This document shows, piece after piece, positions 1-6,775 of a DNA stretch of 20,572 nucleotides. The position numbers were made by a program, and so were the translations under genes. How positions within the stretch are numbered: position 1 is the stretch's first letter; every line of letters begins with the position of its first letter. The notes beneath the pieces were generated by a model. That model saw only the letters and a program-made list of their open reading frames with translations, made no database searches and had not been told where the DNA came from. The stretch covers positions 1-20,572 of the forward strand of contig JBBRDE010000070.1 of NCBI GenBank assembly GCA_038204185.1, read 5' to 3'. Origin of the DNA: Salmonirosea sp038204185 (GTDB lineage Bacteria > Bacteroidota > Bacteroidia > Cytophagales > Spirosomataceae).

Positions 1-284
1 AACGCTGCCACCACGCCCGTGACGGCCACCATCGAACCCAGCGACAAGTCGATGCCGCCGGTGATAATGACAAATGTGACGCCGAAGGCCAGCAGTGCAT
101 TGATGGAGACCTGCGTGAGAATGATCGTGAGGTTAGGAACGGTCAGAAAGCGGGGGGTACTCAGTGACAGCGCCACGCAAATGACCACGAATGCCAGCAG
201 GATTCCAAAGGTACCCAGGCTGCGAATTCGGCTTTGGTAGGTGTTGCCAGCTTTTTGAAGGAAAGAGGGAGCAGGTTGGTTCAT
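1..284 (-). CDS. Sugar ABC transporter permease, RbsC-like (5' part only; runs off the left edge)
   Basis: Reading the minus strand from the ATG at 284-282 gives 94 residues beginning MNQPAPSFLQ, and the frame stays open to the window edge. A short basic cytoplasmic N-terminus (residues 1-25) is followed by a hydrophobic segment (about 26-42), the phrase TPRFLTVPNLTIILTQVSI, and a second hydrophobic stretch ending in GVTFVIITGGIDLSLGSMVA. The GGIDLSLGS motif and the preceding pattern are typical of the BPD_transp_2 family of ribose/xylose/inositol permeases (RbsC, XylH, AraH). These form the inner-membrane channel that works with an RbsA-type ATPase and a periplasmic binding protein. The start lies 27 bp after the stop of the ATPase gene, so the two are surely cotranscribed. 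The leader ttttacaaaATG closely resembles that of the ATPase gene. No binding protein is visible; it may lie to the left. The family is clear, the sugar is not. Confidence 0.93.
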   Translation of the reverse strand, partial: MNQPAPSFLQKAGNTYQSRIRSLGTFGILLAFVVICVALSLSTPRFLTVPNLTIILTQVSINALLAFGVTFVIITGGIDLSLGSMVAVTGVVAA

Positions 285-311
285 TTTGTAAAATCGTTTA
301 TTGACAAACAG

Positions 312-1835
312 TTAGCGTTGGATGGCGTACTGCATGATCATCTCCTGGGTAATCTCTGGCTGAGCAAGAACAGCCGTCTGCCTACCCTGCGAAAGTACCA
401 CAACACGGTCGCACAGTCCGATGATTTCGGGCAATTCAGACGAAATGAGCAGCACGGCGATACCCTGGTCGGTCAGTTGGCGGATTAGTTTATAAATCTC
501 GTGCTTGGCCCCGATGTCAATACCGCGCGTGGGCTCGTCCAAAATGATGATTTGCGGTTCGGCCAGCAGGGTTTTTCCGATGAGTACCTTTTGCTGATTT
601 CCACCGCTGAGCTGCATGACTTCCTGACCCAGTCCGGCGGTTTTGATGCGTAGGTCAGCTACCATGCGGTGGGTAGCTTTCTGTTCGCTTTTCGTATCGA
701 TAAATCCGCCCCGAACGTGGTGGGCCAGACTCGCCAGCGTCATGGTGTGCTGCACCGACATCCCCGGAATGCAGCCCCACTTGCGGTCTTCGCTGACGTA
801 GCCGATGCCGTACCGGATGGCATCCTGAGGAGAATGAATTGTGGCCTTTTGATTTTTAATAAAAATACAACCTCCCGTCAACCGCTCTAAACCAAAAATA
901 GCGCGCGCTACTTCCGTTCGCCCCGCGCCCATGAGGCCGGCCAGACCCAGTACTTCTCCCGCATGCAGGTCAAAACTTATGTCGTGAAATTGACCCGAAA
1001 CACTCAGCTTTTTTACGGAAAGAAGTACCTCGCCTTTCTGACTCGTCGCTTCGGGAAAAAGGCTCTCGATCGTGCGTCCTACCATCATCGAAATCAGGGT
1101 ACCCCCGTCGAGTTCGGCGGCCGGTAGGGTACCTACGTACTTTCCATCGCGGAGTACCGTGACCGCATCGGCGATTTGCGCGATTTCCTCCATCTTATGC
1201 GAAATATAGATAATGGACACACCTTTGGCTTTCAGGTCTTTGATAATTCTGAACAGGGTACCTACCTCCTGGTCGGACAAGGCCGAGGTAGGTTCGTCCA
1301 TAATCAGGATTTTAGCGTCGTGAGAAATGGCTTTGGCGATCTCGACCATCTGCATTTCGGCTACACTCAGGTACCTCATTTTAGTGCGAGCATCCAGCGC
1401 TACCCCCAGATCAGTCAGCAGTTTTTGGGCTTTTTGGTCGATGCTTTGGTCGTCCAGCCAGCCGGACAGCCAGCGGGTTTCTTCCCGACCCAGGAAAATA
1501 TTTTCGGCCACGGTCAACTCGGGTACTACCTGCAATTCCTGGTGAATCATGGAAATGCCTTTGTTCATTGCATTACGAACCCCATGCCTTTCCCAGGGCT
1601 CTCCCTCAAACTGAATCTCGCCAGAATCGGCGCGTTCCAGCCCCATCAAAATCTTCATCAGGGTCGATTTTCCCGCCCCGTTTTCACCCATGAGGGCATG
1701 TACCTCACCCCTACGGAACATCAATTGCACGTTATCCAGTGCCTTGATACCTCCGAAGGATTTGGAGAGGTTTTGTATGTGCAGGATAGGGTCAGAATGA
1801 TTCATAAGGTACACGTTCAGGTAATTTCCCTGCAT
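312..1835 (-). CDS. Sugar ABC transporter ATP-binding protein, RbsA-like
   Basis: This 507-residue protein has two fused ATPase domains, the architecture and length of RbsA/MglA/XylG (about 500 residues). The first domain has Walker A GENGAGKST at 50-58, signature YLSVAEMQ near 155-162 and Walker B ILIMDE at 176-181. The second has a degenerate Walker A (GLAGLMGAGRTE, 298-309, no Lys-Ser/Thr), an intact signature LSGGNQQK (409-416) and Walker B IIILDE (429-434). A degenerate second site is normal in this family. The protein would power import of a monosaccharide through the adjacent RbsC-like permease at the inner membrane. Two ATGs are possible, at 1835 and 1805 (the latter giving MNHSDPILH). 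I keep 1835 because its leader matches the permease leader, but 1805 fits the usual family N-terminus equally well. A hairpin terminator separates it from the upstream oxidoreductase gene, so the transporter genes may be their own unit or be read through. Sugar specificity cannot be read from the sequence. Confidence 0.95.
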   Translation of the reverse strand: MQGNYLNVYLMNHSDPILHIQNLSKSFGGIKALDNVQLMFRRGEVHALMGENGAGKSTLMKILMGLERADSGEIQFEGEPWERHGVRNAMNKGISMIHQELQVVPELTVAENIFLGREETRWLSGWLDDQSIDQKAQKLLTDLGVALDARTKMRYLSVAEMQMVEIAKAISHDAKILIMDEPTSALSDQEVGTLFRIIKDLKAKGVSIIYISHKMEEIAQIADAVTVLRDGKYVGTLPAAELDGGTLISMMVGRTIESLFPEATSQKGEVLLSVKKLSVSGQFHDISFDLHAGEVLGLAGLMGAGRTEVARAIFGLERLTGGCIFIKNQKATIHSPQDAIRYGIGYVSEDRKWGCIPGMSVQHTMTLASLAHHVRGGFIDTKSEQKATHRMVADLRIKTAGLGQEVMQLSGGNQQKVLIGKTLLAEPQIIILDEPTRGIDIGAKHEIYKLIRQLTDQGIAVLLISSELPEIIGLCDRVVVLSQGRQTAVLAQPEITQEMIMQYAIQR

Positions 1836-1861
1836 TTTACAAAAGGGTACCCTGTTCCTAG

Positions 1862-1911
1862 TTTACTTTTTACAAAAATCGTCGCCAACCAAATGAACAG
1901 TTGACGACGAT
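1862..1911 (-). terminator. Hairpin terminator after the Gfo/Idh/MocA gene
   Basis: Positions 1879-1890 and 1900-1911 form a 12-bp stem with one internal mismatch and a 9-nt loop. On the minus strand the stem is followed at once by TTTTTG (positions 1878 downward). It starts 27 nt after the oxidoreductase stop and ends about 40 nt before the ATPase start. It looks like a rho-independent terminator that ends or attenuates the catabolic transcript before the transporter genes. Confidence 0.7.
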
Positions 1912-1937
1912 CAAAGGTACCTTACTGAACGGGAACA

Positions 1938-3101
1938 CTAGCTAATATCCACCGAAACGCCCGTGTCCTTCCAACTGCGGTCGGCGGCGGAATTGAGGAC
2001 GGCTTCGCAGACTTTCTGAGTTTCCATTGCATCCTGGAAGGTAGGGTGGCAGGGCTCGCCCGTTTCGAGGCTTTTGAAGAAATCGGCTACCTGATGCACG
2101 AACGAGTGCTCGTAGCCAATACTCGTGCCGGGAATCCACCAACGCCCCATATAGGGCTGGTCGCTGTCGGTAACCAGGATCGAACGCCAGCCGCGCACGA
2201 TGCCCTCGTCGTTATGGTCGAAGAATTCCAGACGGTTCATGTCGTGCAAATCCCAGCGGATCGACGCGTGTTCGCCGTTAATTTCAAAGGTAAACAGCGC
2301 TTTGTGTCCGCGCGCGTAACGGGTGGATTCAAACAAACCCAGTGAACCATTTTTGAAGTGGCAGTGGAAAATACAGGCATCGTCAATGCCGACTTTCTGC
2401 ACTTTACCGCTTTCCTGGTGCATCCGTTCTTTAATAAAGGTCTCAGTGACTGCCGATACGTCGGTGATGGCGCCGTTGATCCACATGGCCGCATCGATGC
2501 AGTGCGCCAGCAGGTCGCCCGTCACGCCCGATCCGGCGGCTTCCGAATCCAGCCGCCAGAGGGCGGTACCTCCCTGGGGCAGATCGGGGCTGATGGTCCA
2601 GTCCTGAAGGAAGTTGGAACGGTAGTGGAATATCTTGCCGAGCTTACCCGAATCCACGATTTGCTTGGCCATTGTGACAGCTGGGATGCGGCGGTAGTTG
2701 TACCAAACGGTGTTTTTAACCCCCGTTTTTTCGATGGCATCCACCATCGTTTGCGCCTCGGCCTGGGTGCGGGCCAGGGGTTTTTCGCACAGGATCATCT
2801 TGCCCGCTTCGGCAGCCGCAATGGCTATGGCCGCGTGGGTGTCGTTGGGTGTACAAATATCTACGGCATCAATATCATCGCGGGCGATGAGGGCTTTCCA
2901 GTCCGTTTCGTAGGAAGCATAGCCCCACTGTTCCGCGAAGGCTTTTACTTTCTCTTCGTTGCGGGAGCAGGCCGCCTGCAGCACCGGACGGTATTCGTAT
3001 TCAGGGAAAAAGTCGCCCAGGCGCTTGTATCCGTTGGTGTGGGTACGTCCCATCAGTCCGCAGCCTATCAGGCCGATTCGTATTTCTTTCTTGTCTGCCA
3101 T
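1938..3101 (-). CDS. Gfo/Idh/MocA family NAD(P)-dependent oxidoreductase
   Basis: This 387-residue protein starts MADKKEIRIGLIGCGLMGRT. The N-terminal Rossmann fold carries the GxGxxG dinucleotide motif (G13-C-G15-x-x-G18). The family EKP motif follows at 106-108 (LCEKPLA), with Lys107 as the expected catalytic lysine. The C-terminal half has GVTGDLLAHCIDAAMWING (192-210), which matches the family pattern GDxxxHxxD, with Asp196, His200 and Asp203 in the usual catalytic/binding positions. Family members oxidise or reduce a sugar or cyclitol hydroxyl (inositol, glucose, 1,5-anhydrofructose, 3-keto sugars) with NAD(P). There is no signal peptide, so it is cytoplasmic. It is the last gene of the catabolic run. 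In this setting it most likely makes or reduces a keto sugar, but substrate and direction are inference. Confidence 0.92.
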   Translation of the reverse strand: MADKKEIRIGLIGCGLMGRTHTNGYKRLGDFFPEYEYRPVLQAACSRNEEKVKAFAEQWGYASYETDWKALIARDDIDAVDICTPNDTHAAIAIAAAEAGKMILCEKPLARTQAEAQTMVDAIEKTGVKNTVWYNYRRIPAVTMAKQIVDSGKLGKIFHYRSNFLQDWTISPDLPQGGTALWRLDSEAAGSGVTGDLLAHCIDAAMWINGAITDVSAVTETFIKERMHQESGKVQKVGIDDACIFHCHFKNGSLGLFESTRYARGHKALFTFEINGEHASIRWDLHDMNRLEFFDHNDEGIVRGWRSILVTDSDQPYMGRWWIPGTSIGYEHSFVHQVADFFKSLETGEPCHPTFQDAMETQKVCEAVLNSAADRSWKDTGVSVDIS

Positions 3102-3102
3102 T

Positions 3103-3135
3103 GGGTTTTAAGGGGTTAAGGGTTAACGGGGAAGG
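3103..3135. repeat. Stuttering ggggttaa/gggttaac repeat in the oxidoreductase leader
   Basis: The plus strand reads tgggttttaaggggttaag followed by ggttaacggggaagggttaacg, so the word gggttaa(c) recurs three to four times with small variations. It lies directly upstream of the minus-strand ATG at 3101, where the transcript would read CGTTAACCC...CCTTAACCCC. A similar repeat precedes the gene starting at 8540. No Shine-Dalgarno sequence is visible here. Confidence 0.6.
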
Positions 3136-3253
3136 GTTAACGATTTTGATTTTATCTTAGTAATCTGCGCGTTACAAACGCTGTTCAGTGCGGCGCGCGT
3201 TGCGTGAGGTCGCGACTACGCGTCCCGGATACAATCGCAAACCAGCGAAAGTC

Positions 3254-3277
3254 ACTTTCAACTCTCCACTTTCAACT
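3254..3277. repeat. Two tandem ACTTTCAACT words
   Basis: ACTTTCAACT occurs at 3254-3263 and again at 3268-3277, a 14-bp period. The second copy overlaps the stop codon of the TIM-barrel gene (3276-3278). The rest of this 174-bp gap (3136-3253) is G/C-rich with several CGCG words; I see no gene and no clear promoter there. Confidence 0.6.
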
Positions 3278-4307
3278 ATTCCACCCATCCATGCTTCTTC
3301 CGCACTTGAAGGAGGGTAGCCAGGATATCGTTCCAGGTTTGCTGGTTTTCCATCACGCTGTTGTCGAACATACAGCCGTCCCAGCAGATATGGCGGAGTT
3401 TTTTGGTGAGATTTCCGTTCTGGTCGCGCAGCCAGAACCCGGCGTCCTCGGCCACGTTCAGTTTGCCATTGGGGTCGGTAGCCAGGCAGTGGCGTCCCGT
3501 TTTATCGTGTGATCCGGTACCGTGGACGGTACCGTCGTTCTGGGCTACGTGGAAATCTAGGGTCCAGGGGCGCAGCGCGTCGGACATCTTTTTGAGGGCG
3601 GCAGTCAGTACCTCGCGATCTTGCCAGTCGTAATTTTCGGGCAGAATGCGTTCTTCGGGACGGTTGTAGCCCATCGTGTACAGCAGCGTATGCGACATAT
3701 CCGCCTGAAAGCCCATGTTGGGCCGATCCACCATTTCCAGGGTTTCGAGCATGGTTTTCCAGCCGTGCATACCTCCCCAGCAGATTTCACCCTCGGCGGC
3801 TAGTTTCTCATCAAACTCTGCGGCCACGTCACAAGCCTCGCGGAATGTGTCGGCGATCATTTTGGTATTTCCGGCCGGATCCTGAGACCATTGCTCGGGG
3901 CTACTGGCGGAGTCAATGCGGATGACACCAGACGGACGAATGCCCATTTCACGGAAAATTTTCCCGAAGTTGCAGGCTTTGCGTACCATTTCTACGAATA
4001 CCTTCCGGTCTTCGTCGCTACCCAAGGTAGGTCCACCCCAGATCGGCGCGACCAGGCTACCCACATTGAGGCCGTAGCTCGCTATTTTCTCACCCAGACG
4101 CCTAATCTCGTCGTCAGAAGCATCGATGTCTACGTGCGGGCCCAGCAGGCCCAGATCTATACCATCAAATTTCTGGCCATCCACTTCCGCATTCGCGGTC
4201 ATTTGGAGCATGGTGTCGAACGGAATTACGGGCTGTGAATCGTCGCCTTTGCCCACGATACCGGGCCAGGTGGCGTTATGAAGCTTGGGATAATTATTTT
4301 CAGGCAT
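3276..4307 (-). CDS. Sugar phosphate isomerase/epimerase-like TIM-barrel protein
   Basis: This 343-residue protein starts MPENNYPKLHNATWPGIVG and has no signal peptide. It belongs to the AP-endonuclease-2/xylose-isomerase-like TIM-barrel superfamily. Strand-end motifs in order are FDGIDLGLLGPHVD (early barrel), LAAEGEICWGGMHGW (a Glu where the first metal ligand is expected), MGFQADMSHTL (Asp plus His) and WTLDFHVAQNDG (His). Where the superfamily usually has a final Glu, the sequence reads RHICWDGCMFDN, which offers an Asp instead. It is longer than the typical 270-300 residues because of an insertion after the histidine (HGTGSHDKTGRHC region). The enzyme probably isomerises, epimerises or dehydrates a keto sugar, with a divalent metal. 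It sits between the cupin gene and the oxidoreductase gene, with gaps of 113 and 174 bp. The precise reaction is unknown. Confidence 0.85.
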   Translation of the reverse strand: MPENNYPKLHNATWPGIVGKGDDSQPVIPFDTMLQMTANAEVDGQKFDGIDLGLLGPHVDIDASDDEIRRLGEKIASYGLNVGSLVAPIWGGPTLGSDEDRKVFVEMVRKACNFGKIFREMGIRPSGVIRIDSASSPEQWSQDPAGNTKMIADTFREACDVAAEFDEKLAAEGEICWGGMHGWKTMLETLEMVDRPNMGFQADMSHTLLYTMGYNRPEERILPENYDWQDREVLTAALKKMSDALRPWTLDFHVAQNDGTVHGTGSHDKTGRHCLATDPNGKLNVAEDAGFWLRDQNGNLTKKLRHICWDGCMFDNSVMENQQTWNDILATLLQVRKKHGWVE

Positions 4308-4310
4308 GGT

Positions 4311-4334
4311 ACTAGGTGTTTAGGTGTTAGGTGA
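4311..4334. repeat. Tandem taggtgtt repeat before the TIM-barrel start
   Basis: The plus strand reads actaggtgtttaggtgttag followed by gtgatc: three near-identical copies of TAGGTGTT. It lies 3 to 27 nt upstream of the minus-strand ATG at 4307, so the mRNA leader would be a run of ACACCTA words. It is low-complexity in the same way as the leaders at 3103 and 8549 but uses a different word. Confidence 0.6.
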
Positions 4335-4360
4335 TCATTTTAGGCTTGTAGGTTGTTTTA

Positions 4361-4414
4361 CCTCACCCTCTAAGTCTCCCTTCTCCTCAGAGGAGAAGGG
4401 GCTAGGGGATGAGG
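4361..4414. repeat. Imperfect palindromic intergenic element (CCTCA...TGAGG)
   Basis: The element begins CCTCACCCTCTAAG and ends CTAGGGGATGAGG. Its core CCTTCTCCTC-A-GAGGAGAAGG is a near-perfect palindrome centred near 4389, and the outer arms also pair with mismatches. It starts 6 nt after the stop of the cupin gene (4421). No T-run follows on either strand, so it is not an ordinary terminator. C-rich palindromes of this kind are, from memory, dispersed in many copies in some Bacteroidota genomes. A role in mRNA 3'-end protection is possible but unproven. Confidence 0.65.
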
Positions 4415-4420
4415 TGGACT

Positions 4421-5632
4421 TTATATTTTCATATCGGGATTTTCGGGGCCGAAGTGCTTCAGCATCACGATCGGGTCCACGGATGATTTGTTCACGATGA
4501 TCACGCCTTGTCGGGCGGCTTTTTCGGTTACGAAGAACTCATCGTTGGTCAGTTGTCCGTAGCGAATTAGGGCGGGCGTTTCGATGTCCCAGTCGTTCAT
4601 GGTACCGTGGCCCTGCATCATGATTAGGCCGTAGGCGGCAGCGTCTTTGATGATGACGGTAGCACCGGGGGCAACGGTCAATTCCTTAGCGCTAAATGCA
4701 TTGGAACGGTAGCAAATCCAGTTTTCTATGCACCCTTCGGCTTCCATTTCGGCCACGTCGCGCACGGGAATGGGGCGCATGAAGCGGGTTTCGAGCAAAT
4801 TGGGATTTGTGTTGAGTTCCCAGTCGATCACTTCCATCAATTGATCGTAGTCGCCTTTGCGGTCTTCGGGGGTACCATTCCAAAGCAATTCTTCGGGAAT
4901 AATCGCCTCGTTGACCAGCGACTGGTACATGGCAAACACGTCGGAAGCTTTCTGTGGCTCGTAGGTACACAGGCTACCCGGCGCGTGCAACATGCCGGGA
5001 GGTACGTCCCAGCCCGTACCCGGCACCAGCGGAAACGCCTGCGAGTACATCGTGATCTTATTATCGCCTTTGTTAAAGTTCATCAAGCACTCCTTGATTT
5101 CCTCTCGGGTGGTACCCGGCGCAATGCCGAAAAACGTATAGGGAAAATCGCCGCCGTGGTTGTTGAGCTGGGGCGGGAAATAGTAGGCCTCGGGCTTGCC
5201 GAGTTGGCCGATTTTGGCGGCTTCCTCGTCGTTGTGGTGGATGTGGTGCGGCAGCGGTCCCATGTTGTCAAAAAACTTGGAATACATCGGCCAGCTTTGG
5301 TACTGATCCCACAAGCGGTCGCCAATGATCTCGCCTTTCAATTCATCGATGACGTCTTTGAGCAAAATTTGTTGGTTGCCCACGACCACGGCGCTCAGTC
5401 CTTCGTTTTCGCCGGTCAGCGGACCATTTTTAGCGGGAGTCGTAGATGATAACCAACGCTCGTCGATGCCGCCGCGCACGCCACCCAGCACATAGTAGTC
5501 GTCGGGGTGGAGTTTGATGCGTCGTCCGGGCACGCAGAACGAGCGGGGTACCCAGGTGGGAGCGAGGCGCAAAATTCCTTTTCCCTCTTTAAGTGCCTGT
5601 GCCGCCAGACTGGTTTTATTCGGTGTTTCCAT
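4421..5632 (-). CDS. Cupin-fold sugar isomerase, phosphomannose-isomerase-like
   Basis: This 403-residue protein starts METPNKTSLAAQALKEGKG. A likely metal site appears as PHHIHH (128-133), then KPEAYYF (146-152, Glu148) and PPGMLHAPG (211-219, His216). The order H-x-H, E, H is that of the cupin site of type I phosphomannose isomerases (HPxD..., KxExWY, GxxHA). An N-terminal LHPDDYYVLGGVRGGIDERW block is distinctive. The protein is cytoplasmic by its lack of a signal. A ketose-aldose isomerase acting on a free or phosphorylated sugar is the best reading. The next gene upstream encodes a DUF4432 mutarotase-like protein, only 25 bp away, so the two likely work on the same sugar. IolB/KduI-type cupin isomerases are an alternative, but the motif spacing fits phosphomannose isomerase better. 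Exact substrate unknown. Confidence 0.75.
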   Translation of the reverse strand: METPNKTSLAAQALKEGKGILRLAPTWVPRSFCVPGRRIKLHPDDYYVLGGVRGGIDERWLSSTTPAKNGPLTGENEGLSAVVVGNQQILLKDVIDELKGEIIGDRLWDQYQSWPMYSKFFDNMGPLPHHIHHNDEEAAKIGQLGKPEAYYFPPQLNNHGGDFPYTFFGIAPGTTREEIKECLMNFNKGDNKITMYSQAFPLVPGTGWDVPPGMLHAPGSLCTYEPQKASDVFAMYQSLVNEAIIPEELLWNGTPEDRKGDYDQLMEVIDWELNTNPNLLETRFMRPIPVRDVAEMEAEGCIENWICYRSNAFSAKELTVAPGATVIIKDAAAYGLIMMQGHGTMNDWDIETPALIRYGQLTNDEFFVTEKAARQGVIIVNKSSVDPIVMLKHFGPENPDMKI

Positions 5633-5657
5633 TAAAATGAGAATTTATGATGTATTG

Positions 5658-6713
5658 CTAAAAGTGATTTAAAAATGTGCGAATGGATGCCGCATCCTGC
5701 ATGACTTCTAAAGAAAGGCTGTAGGTGCGACTTTCTCCCGGTTCCAATTCAATTAAGGTCCCCTGTTCGCGTGCTTTCGCCTGCCCGATGGGCGGATGGG
5801 TGCCCGGCTCCAGACCCGTGACGTACTCGCCTTTGCCCCAATGTTGCCAGTTGGTGAGCCAGGGTAGCTGGTTTTTATTAAATGCTATCGAGAGCGCCAG
5901 ACCCAGCTTTTCATTGTGCAAGCCGCACACGCAGGTACCTGACTCGTCAGGGGTAGGATCAATGATGGCTACCTCTTCGCCCGACCCAGCGTGCGAATCC
6001 AGCGGAGCGGGACACTTTCGGAAATTATTTCCTTCTTTAAAAATCTGGTGCTGACTCGGATCGAGGCGCGGCTGCCAGGTACCTTTCCACAAAATATCGG
6101 TACCCTCGTCGGCCAGTGGCCAGCCGAGGTTGAAGTGGTACAAAAGCATGTGCGGTGCTTTGGTATTCCCGCGATTGATGACCTCATCGTGAATGCGAAT
6201 TTGTGGCTTTCCCAGGGTACCTGAAATGGTCCGCCGCAGTTCCAGACTTGGGCCGAATACCTTCGTTTCCCGAATGCGTCCGGTGATGCTCATCTCCATC
6301 TGTCCACAGGCCGGATCGGGCTGGATGATGCATTCCAGCTCGGCCTGACAATGGCTAATGAGTCCATGAACGCCTCGTTCGCCGAATTCGTCCGACTCGG
6401 GGCCACCTACGTGTGATAGCCCGCAGGTGACGAGTAGCCCGCCCCCGAAGGTGCGTATCCAGTCGGCCCCCTGATCCGAGAAAGGTTGTGGGGCCGTGAC
6501 GCCCACGTGGCTCAGCCACGCCAGACTATGCTGGTTGTAGAAGGCATCGGCAATGTCCATCGCCCGATCCAGCAGTATTTTGTAGCGGAGGCCAGTGCCC
6601 GTGTTGATCCAGGCAATGCGGGTACCCCGGCCGGGCCCGTTGTCGAGAACCGACGTTTCGATGCCGCCTAGTTGGGCAGGGTTGCCTAGTTTGTTGTGTG
6701 AGTTCTCGTTCAT
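5658..6713 (-). CDS. DUF4432 family protein (aldose 1-epimerase-like fold)
   Basis: This 351-residue protein starts MNENSHNKLGNPAQLGGIET. Diagnostic phrases are DRAMDIADAFYNQHSLAWLS (49-68), WIRTFGGGLLVTCGLSHVGG, GERGVHGLISHCQAE and HMLLYHFNLGWPL. These match the DUF4432 group of galactose-mutarotase-like beta-sandwich proteins, whose members lie beside sugar-catabolic genes in many bacteria. The conserved GLSHVGG and LISH histidines could act at the sugar C1, as in mutarotases. The protein has no signal peptide. It lies 25 bp upstream of the cupin gene and 62 bp downstream of the hydrolase gene, the latter gap holding a perfect 13-bp inverted repeat. Interconversion of sugar anomers, or epimerisation, is inference from the fold. 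Confidence 0.85.
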   Translation of the reverse strand: MNENSHNKLGNPAQLGGIETSVLDNGPGRGTRIAWINTGTGLRYKILLDRAMDIADAFYNQHSLAWLSHVGVTAPQPFSDQGADWIRTFGGGLLVTCGLSHVGGPESDEFGERGVHGLISHCQAELECIIQPDPACGQMEMSITGRIRETKVFGPSLELRRTISGTLGKPQIRIHDEVINRGNTKAPHMLLYHFNLGWPLADEGTDILWKGTWQPRLDPSQHQIFKEGNNFRKCPAPLDSHAGSGEEVAIIDPTPDESGTCVCGLHNEKLGLALSIAFNKNQLPWLTNWQHWGKGEYVTGLEPGTHPPIGQAKAREQGTLIELEPGESRTYSLSLEVMQDAASIRTFLNHF

Positions 6714-6723
6714 CCATTCTACT

Positions 6724-6770
6724 AACTTCCCGAAAGTTCGAACGCCAGACGGCTAGTCTTTCGGGAAGTT
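6724..6770. repeat. Perfect 13-bp inverted repeat between hydrolase and DUF4432 genes
   Basis: AACTTCCCGAAAG at 6724-6736 is exactly complementary to CTTTCGGGAAGTT at 6758-6770, with a 21-nt spacer containing the palindrome GTTCGAAC (6736-6743). On the minus strand it follows the hydrolase stop by 5 nt and ends 10 nt before the DUF4432 start codon. No T-run follows, so it is probably not an intrinsic terminator. A processing or stability hairpin, or a structure limiting translation of the next gene, fits better. An operator is also possible. Confidence 0.7.
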
Positions 6771-6775
6771 CATTT

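Noticed and set aside
1836..1861. Promoter for the transporter genes based on TACCCTTTTG on the minus strand
   Set aside because: The spacing (TA, three bases, TTTTG) does not fit TAnnTTTG, and it lies too close to the start codon at 1835.
1176..1904. 242-codon plus-strand open frame opposite the RbsA-like gene
   Set aside because: It is the antisense shadow of a clear ABC ATPase with all motifs; the translation shows no family motif.
2358..3119. 253-codon plus-strand open frame opposite the oxidoreductase gene
   Set aside because: It overlaps the Gfo/Idh/MocA gene along its length, has no recognisable domain, and high-G/C antisense frames of this kind are common here.
3103..3135. CRISPR array or telomere-like repeat at the gggttaa words
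   Set aside because: Units are too short and irregular for CRISPR repeats, there are no spacers and no cas genes, and the locus is an ordinary intergenic gap.
4841..5449. 202-codon plus-strand open frame opposite the cupin gene
   Set aside because: Valine- and glycine-rich composition without motifs, typical of an antisense frame of a real gene.
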